From Fimenecus sp045633505 (GTDB lineage: Bacteria; Bacillota; Clostridia; Oscillospirales; Acutalibacteraceae): a DNA stretch of 27,664 nucleotides. The notes beneath the pieces are model-generated. The model saw nothing but the letters and a program-made list of their open reading frames with translations, ran no database searches and was not told where the DNA came from. Positions 24,066-27,664 of this stretch are shown here, piece by piece. Each line of letters starts with the position of its first letter. Within the stretch, counting starts at the first letter, position 1. Where the stretch lies: the NCBI GenBank assembly GCA_045633505.1, contig JAZQYK010000076.1, positions 1 through 27,664 of the forward strand, in the 5' to 3' direction. A program made the translations under genes and the position numbers.

Positions 24066-24381
24066 ATTCATAACCTCCCGTTAAAATACTGTATAGCTTG
24101 TTTGCAAAGCCTTCGTCGTCAATTGAAATAACGCCAACCTTTTTGCCGATTGCAAAACCTAATTCACTCATAGTAAAATCCGCATCAAAATATTTTATTC
24201 TGCGGTTTTTAAAACTGCATTCATCAGCAATTTCCTTTTTCAAGCGGTCTGAAGAATCACGGCAAGTGATTGCTAAACGTGATTTACTTTGCTTGATTGA
24301 GGTAATCACAGCGTCGTGGCCCACCGCCATTTTATTGGCTCTTCGGCAAAGACCTAAAAGTCCGTTAAGTTTATCGTTCAT
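24055..24381 (-). CDS. ylxQ: L7Ae/L30e-family RNA-binding protein YlxQ
   Basis: A 108-residue member of the L7Ae/L30e/S12e family, likely binding a kink-turn RNA. The typical pattern GLCRRANKMAVGHDAVI, then SRLAITCRDSSDRLKK, is visible. YlxQ sits between ylxR and infB in most Firmicutes; its in vivo RNA target is not settled. It overlaps ylxR by 11 bases at its start and infB by 11 bases at its end, pointing to coupled translation. Confidence 0.92.
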   Translation of the reverse strand: MNDKLNGLLGLCRRANKMAVGHDAVITSIKQSKSRLAITCRDSSDRLKKEIADECSFKNRRIKYFDADFTMSELGFAIGKKVGVISIDDEGFANKLYSILTGGYEYGD

Positions 24382-24643
24382 CTTTACCTATTTGCGCCTC
24401 CATCTGTTCATAAACCCCGTCAGGTATCGTCATTTCAAAAGTTTTGTCAATCCTGTGCGATTTTCTGGCTTTTTTAAGACATTCGGCATTGTTGCAAATA
24501 TATGCGCCTCTGCCCGAAGCCTTGCCCGTTAAGTCAAGTGAAATTTCGTTTTCAGGACTTTTTACAATTCTGACAAGCTCTTTTTTTGGCTTTTGCTCAC
24601 CGCAACCGTTGCATTTTCGCATTGGTATTTTCTTTTGCTTCAT
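24371..24643 (-). CDS. ylxR: YlxR (DUF448) RNA-binding family protein
   Basis: A 90-residue YlxR protein. The N-terminal PMRKCNGCGEQKPKKEL, GRGAYIC and the Cys at CNNAEC match the family, which has an RNA-binding-like fold and has been linked to RNase P and gene regulation in Bacillus. AAAGGAG lies before the ATG. It follows nusA by 34 bases in the standard order. Confidence 0.93.
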   Translation of the reverse strand: MKQKKIPMRKCNGCGEQKPKKELVRIVKSPENEISLDLTGKASGRGAYICNNAECLKKARKSHRIDKTFEMTIPDGVYEQMEAQIGKDER

Positions 24644-24677
24644 TGCCGTTTCTCCTTTAAAAAAATTGTTTTAAGTA

Positions 24678-25727
24678 TTAGCCTTCATAGAAACCGCTTT
24701 CAGGCTTGATGTCGATGTTCCAGCCTGTAAGCTTTGCGGCAAGACGGGCGTTCTGACCTCTGTTGCCGATTGCAAGAGATAACTGATGGTCAGGAACGGT
24801 AACCTGACAGGTTTTCTTTTCTTCGTCAGTGATTTCAACGCTGAGAACGTTTGCAGGAGCCAAAGAAGCCGCAATAAATTCAGCAGGGTCTTCACTGTAT
24901 TTAACGATATCGATTTTTTCGCCGCCGAGCACTTCAACAATATTGTTTACACGAGCGCCGCGCTGACCGATACAAGCACCGATTGGGTCAACGTTTTCGT
25001 CTGAACTGCTGACTGCCATCTTTGTTCTGGCACCTGCTTCACGCGAAATTGAGTGAATAGTAACGAGTCCGTCATAAATTTCAGGAACTTCCTGCTCGAA
25101 AAGTCTCTTTACAAGACCTGAGTGAGTTCTTGAAATCATAACTCTCGGACCGCGTTCAGTATCTTTAACTTCAACGACATATACTTTTGTAAGTTCACCT
25201 TCTGTGAATACTTCGTCAGGCACCTGTTCACTCTTTGGAAGAACTGCTGAGCCCTTGCCGATTTCAAGAGTAACGTTACCGTTGATTGGGTCAATACGGC
25301 TAACCTTTGCTGTAACAAGGTCACGGCTCTTTGACTGGAATTCTCTGATAACCTGACCGCGTTCAGCCTCTTTGATGCCTTGACGGATAACGTGCTTTGC
25401 AGTCTGTGCAGCAATACGACCAAATTTCATTGTATCAAGGTCAATCTCGAGAACTTCACCAGCTTTTGCATCTGCACGGTATTCCTTTGCATCTTCAACA
25501 AGAATATCAGTATCCTCATCTTCAATTTCTTCAACAATGTTCATGTGAAGATAAACTCTCATTGTTTTCTTTTCTGCATCGATGTCGCAAGAAACCACGT
25601 CTTTTCCGTTATAATCTTTTCTTACTGCAACAACGATTGCATTGCTGATTTTTTCATAAAGATATTCAGCCTGAATACCTTTTTCTTTTTCCATCAGCTC
25701 AACTGCTGCAAAAAATTCCTTATTCAT
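24678..25727 (-). CDS. nusA: Transcription termination/antitermination factor NusA
   Basis: A 349-residue NusA, which binds RNA polymerase and modulates pausing, termination and antitermination. Order: N-terminal RNAP-binding domain (MNKEFFAAVELME), S1 domain (about 135-200), KH1 with GACIGQRGARV and KH2 with AIGNRGQNARLAA; no acidic C-terminal repeats, as usual in Firmicutes. The open frame runs further upstream, but ATG 25727 matches the family start and has GGAGG upstream; the extra upstream part overlaps rimP in another frame. It overlaps the rimP end by 8 bases. Confidence 0.97.
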   Translation of the reverse strand: MNKEFFAAVELMEKEKGIQAEYLYEKISNAIVVAVRKDYNGKDVVSCDIDAEKKTMRVYLHMNIVEEIEDEDTDILVEDAKEYRADAKAGEVLEIDLDTMKFGRIAAQTAKHVIRQGIKEAERGQVIREFQSKSRDLVTAKVSRIDPINGNVTLEIGKGSAVLPKSEQVPDEVFTEGELTKVYVVEVKDTERGPRVMISRTHSGLVKRLFEQEVPEIYDGLVTIHSISREAGARTKMAVSSSDENVDPIGACIGQRGARVNNIVEVLGGEKIDIVKYSEDPAEFIAASLAPANVLSVEITDEEKKTCQVTVPDHQLSLAIGNRGQNARLAAKLTGWNIDIKPESGFYEG

Positions 25728-26199
25728 TTTCTTCAAAACCTCCAAAATCATCCGCCTTAAACCAAGACGCTTCTTTATATTTGATATTAAGCTCTGTTTC
25801 TTCATCCAGAGCAATGGTTACGCCTTCTTTATCAAAAGCTGTGAGGATACCCTTGTATTCTCTCTTGCCCTCAAAAGCCTTGATAAGTCTAATCATAATT
25901 TTTTCGCCCATATATGCTTCAAAATGGAAATCCCTGCAAAGCTCACGCTCAATACCGGGGGACTGCACCTGAAGATTATATGCCTGTTCGATAGGGTCTG
26001 CATCATCCAACGGCTTGTCAATTGCGTGGTGCATATTAACACAATCGTCAATTGTAACTCCGTTTTCTTTGTCGATAGTAATGCGAAGATACCAACGAGC
26101 ACCTTCCTTGACAAATTTAACGTCCCAAAGAATGAGACCTAATTCGTCGGCGATAGGCTTTGCGATATCCCACACCACTGCGGCGGTATTCTTTTTCAT
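25720..26199 (-). CDS. rimP: Ribosome maturation factor RimP
   Basis: A 159-residue factor for early 30S assembly, first gene of the translation operon. Family segments seen: GLILWDVKFVKEGARWYLRITID, DDCVNMHHAIDKPLDDADPI and LQVQSPGIERELCRDFHFEAYMG. ATG 26199 is chosen because GGAGG lies 5 bases upstream; the in-frame ATG at 26211 overlaps that site. A structured leader (26238-26286) and a probable promoter (26304-26332) lie upstream. Confidence 0.96.
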   Translation of the reverse strand: MKKNTAAVVWDIAKPIADELGLILWDVKFVKEGARWYLRITIDKENGVTIDDCVNMHHAIDKPLDDADPIEQAYNLQVQSPGIERELCRDFHFEAYMGEKIMIRLIKAFEGKREYKGILTAFDKEGVTIALDEETELNIKYKEASWFKADDFGGFEENE

Positions 26200-26237
26200 A
26201 AAAACCTCCATAATATTAAATTGTCATTTTAAAAAGC

Positions 26238-26286
26238 TCCGTATAAATTCAAGAGAGCGGGTCGCCCCACTCTCTGTCAATACGAA
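26238..26286 (-). promoter_or_regulatory. Structured leader hairpin upstream of rimP
   Basis: On the minus strand an inner 9-bp stem (26266-26274 with 26253-26261, one G-U pair) is closed by a GCGA (GNRA) tetraloop, and an outer 7-bp stem (26280-26286 with 26238-26244) encloses it across an internal loop of 5 and 8 bases. There is no U-tract, so it is not a simple terminator. It lies in the predicted 5' untranslated region of the rimP-nusA operon. Confidence 0.6.
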
Positions 26287-26303
26287 TATTCTTACCGTAA
26301 AAG

Positions 26304-26332
26304 ATAATATCATACAATTTTATAAAAATCAA
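26304..26332 (-). promoter_or_regulatory. Probable sigma-A promoter of the rimP operon
   Basis: Minus strand TTGATT (26332-26327), 17-base spacer, TATTAT (26309-26304). Transcription would begin near 26297, giving a leader of about 100 bases that includes the hairpin at 26238-26286. Confidence 0.55.
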
Positions 26333-26375
26333 TAGTTTTTTGCGAAAAATTATACATTATTATAGTATATGAACA

Positions 26376-26561
26376 TTACAAGTCATCAGCATCCTGCACA
26401 GGAACATCGGAATTTATAGGATTTCCAGTATAACTACCATTGACGTCAGTAGGAGTTTCTTCTTTTTCGCCTGACCAGATTTCAGCAATTTCAGCGGTCA
26501 TTTTTTCGATTTTCCGTCTTTTTTCAGCAATTTTTTGCGCGTTGTTTCTCTTGAAAAGCAT
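26376..26561 (-). CDS. 61-residue small acidic-tailed protein, unknown
   Basis: Not recognised. The ATG has a strong site, GGAGGTGA, 4 bases upstream, which makes this a credible gene. Residues 1-30 are basic and look helical (FKRNNAQKIAEKRRKIEKMTAEIAEIW), with heptad-like Ile/Met/Ile spacing; residues 31-61 are acidic and Pro/Asn/Asp-rich, likely disordered. No signal peptide or membrane segment. It could be a small coiled-coil or nucleic-acid-associated protein. It lies upstream of and in the same direction as rimP, 176 bases away, and diverges from the surface-protein gene. No clear terminator follows it. Confidence 0.65.
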   Translation of the reverse strand: MLFKRNNAQKIAEKRRKIEKMTAEIAEIWSGEKEETPTDVNGSYTGNPINSDVPVQDADDL

Positions 26562-26604
26562 AACTTCACCTCCACAAAATTAGTTTTTACAACAAGATTT
26601 ATTA

Positions 26605-26649
26605 TTTGCAAAGAAAAATATTCAAAAAATAAAATTTGTAAAGAAAAAT
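26605..26649 (+). repeat. Pair of 15-bp direct repeats upstream of a promoter
   Basis: TTTGCAAAGAAAAAT (26605-26619) and TTTGTAAAGAAAAAT (26635-26649) match at 14 of 15 bases with a 30-base period, about three helical turns. The second ends 14 bases before the -35 of the surface-protein promoter. They could be regulator binding sites, or chance similarity in AT-rich DNA. Confidence 0.5.
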
Positions 26650-26663
26650 CTGATGATTAAATA

Positions 26664-26692
26664 TTGACAATTGAAATTGTGTGTTGTATAAT
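26664..26692 (+). promoter_or_regulatory. Perfect consensus sigma-A promoter
   Basis: TTGACA (26664-26669), 17-base spacer, TATAAT (26687-26692): both hexamers are exact consensus. Transcription would start near 26699, giving a leader of about 50 bases ending in AAAGGA 8 bases before the ATG at 26749. Confidence 0.93.
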
Positions 26693-26748
26693 GGCTAGGA
26701 GTAAAGGTGTATTTGCCTTAATTTCGTTTTTTTGAAAGGAAAATTGTT

Positions 26749-27453
26749 ATGAAAAAAGTTATTTCATTCGTTGTTGCAATTGCTCTTGTTCTTTCAATGA
26801 GCGTTTGCGCTTTTGCTGCTACAGAAAAGCCAACAGGCACTCCTGCTGACGGTGCTGCTCTCGGCGCTTATTATGCAGAGCTTCTTAATTCAGGTGAAGT
26901 TGAAGCATCTGTTATTGCAGGTCAAATCGTTGCTGATTATCAGGACGGTACAATTGACGAAACAACTGCTCAGGCTTTCGTTGATGCTTTGTTTGCAAAT
27001 GCTGACAGCACAGATTCTGCTACTGCTGTTATCCAGCAGGTTATTGTCGGTCTTGACAGTTTAGGAATTGCAATTCCTAACATTGAGCTCCCAGAAACAG
27101 GTGATTCAGATTCAGATACTCCTGAAATCACACTTCCTGAAATCACACTTCCTGAAGATGAAGGCGATGATGAGGGCGGAAGCTTTTTCGATACAATTTT
27201 TGGAATTCTCGGCGACCTTGCAGGCAGTCTTTTAGGCGGCGATTCAGGTAGCGGTTCAGGTGATGGCGAAGGTTCAGGCGACGGTGACGGCGATGACCTT
27301 GGCTTCAATGACGGTGACGAAACAACAACAAACGGAACAGATTCACAGGTTACAAACACAGGTGACACATCAGTTGTTGCTGTTGCAACAGTTGCATTGG
27401 TTGCAGGTGCAGCACTTGTACTTACAAGAAAAAAGAGCGACGACGCTGAATAA
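26749..27453 (+). CDS. Secreted acidic surface protein with atypical sorting-like C-terminus
   Basis: A 234-residue exported protein of unknown function. Signal peptide at 1-23 (cleavage likely after AFA), an Ala-rich helical domain (about 25-105), a Pro/Glu segment with LPETG (114-118) and a tandem PEITL pair (codons are an exact 15-base repeat, 27121-27150), a hydrophobic stretch (about 136-154), and a Gly/Ser/Asp linker (155-190). The end has NTGD (203-206), a hydrophobic helix (about 208-226) and RKKSDDAE, the layout of a sortase signal but without the Pro of LPxTG/NPxTG. It has its own perfect promoter and terminator, so it is probably highly expressed and monocistronic. Confidence 0.85.
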   Translation: MKKVISFVVAIALVLSMSVCAFAATEKPTGTPADGAALGAYYAELLNSGEVEASVIAGQIVADYQDGTIDETTAQAFVDALFANADSTDSATAVIQQVIVGLDSLGIAIPNIELPETGDSDSDTPEITLPEITLPEDEGDDEGGSFFDTIFGILGDLAGSLLGGDSGSGSGDGEGSGDGDGDDLGFNDGDETTTNGTDSQVTNTGDTSVVAVATVALVAGAALVLTRKKSDDAE

Positions 27454-27483
27454 TTTTTAACATAACTTAAATTAAAATATTAC

Positions 27484-27514
27484 AGACGGAAATCGAAAGG
27501 TTTCCGTCTTTTTT
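27484..27514 (+). terminator. Rho-independent terminator of the surface-protein gene
   Basis: Nine-bp stem AGACGGAAA (27484-27492) with TTTCCGTCT (27501-27509), 8-base loop, followed by a T-run to 27514. It lies 31 bases past the stop codon and 6 bases before repeat copy 2. Confidence 0.92.
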
Positions 27515-27519
27515 ATTTA

Positions 27520-27664
27520 GTTCGACAAATTGGAGTTTGTCGGGCTCTTTTGTATGGTGATATCACCCTCTTGTCTCCCCTGAAAGGGGAGATGTCACGA
27601 AGTGACAGAGGGGTTATTCAATTAAACAACAAACCCCTCAGTCTCGCATACGCTCGACAGCTCC
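27520..27664 (+). repeat. Multi-hairpin dispersed repeat, copy 2
   Basis: Bases 27520-27646 are the reverse complement of 1-127 with one mismatch. Read in this direction the element begins GTTCGACAAATTGG and carries the same five dyads. Base 27524 is G, which makes CGACAAA (27523-27529) pair perfectly with TTTGTCG (27536-27542); copy 1 has the mismatched base. Two short hairpins have GAA loops in this orientation. The last 18 bases (27647-27664) have no partner because copy 1 is cut by the window start; the true end of the element is unknown. Confidence 0.9.

Noticed and set aside
25728..25814. N-terminal extension of NusA
   Set aside because: The extra residues do not match the NusA N-terminus, overlap rimP in another frame, and the family start at 25727 has GGAGG upstream.
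27088..27105. Internal LPETG motif in the surface protein as a sortase site
   Set aside because: It is at residues 114-118 in the middle of the protein and is not followed by a hydrophobic helix and basic tail; the sorting-like end is at the C-terminus.

Overview
The window looks like chromosome of a low-to-moderate GC anaerobic Firmicute, most likely class Clostridia and probably a gut Oscillospirales/Ruminococcaceae-type organism. Evidence: the order rimP-nusA-ylxR-ylxQ-infB-rbfA-nrnA-truB-ribF, a DUF4364 protein, an L7Ae-type YlxQ, strong AGGAGG-like ribosome binding sites and sigma-A type promoters. The genus cannot be fixed from sequence alone. No rRNA, tRNA, CRISPR array, transposase or integrase was seen. 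No gene-free stretch exceeds 300 bases.

Layout. (1) 1-1574: one copy of a multi-hairpin repeat, then uxaC (glucuronate isomerase) on the minus strand with its terminator. (2) 1745-2485: yebC with its own promoter. (3) 2581-11594: a surface polysaccharide cluster with three GT4 glycosyltransferases, a LicD-type phosphotransferase, a TagD-type CDP-glycerol synthase, a Wzy-like polymerase, a Wzz/CpsC-like chain-length protein, a very degenerate CpsD-like protein and a Wzx-like flippase. (4) 11599-17216: NagD-type HAD phosphatase, DUF4364 protein, ComF-like phosphoribosyltransferase, an unrecognised type I membrane protein and valS. Everything from 2581 to 17216 is on the plus strand with gaps of at most 35 bases, and the only recognisable terminator is at 17255-17292. 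(5) 26199 down to 17305 on the minus strand: the rimP-to-ribF translation operon, with an iron-containing alcohol dehydrogenase as its last gene. (6) 26376-27453: a divergent pair, a 61-residue acidic small protein (minus) and a secreted, probably wall-anchored acidic protein (plus) driven by a perfect consensus promoter. (7) 27520 to the end: a second copy of the repeat, inverted relative to the first.

How it fits together. The cluster encodes a Wzx/Wzy-type polysaccharide pathway, but no initiating phosphoglycosyl transferase, CpsB phosphatase or nucleotide-sugar enzyme is present, so those must lie elsewhere. The LicD-TagD pair suggests decoration with glycerol phosphate. The Wzz protein is followed by a protein shaped like its usual tyrosine-kinase partner but without the ATP-binding loop. 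The translation operon begins with a structured leader hairpin.

The most unusual features are the near-identical inverted multi-hairpin repeats at both ends of the window, each placed just past a terminator; the degenerate CpsD-like protein; the LicD-TagD pairing; and the promoter-proximal direct repeats in front of the surface-protein gene.
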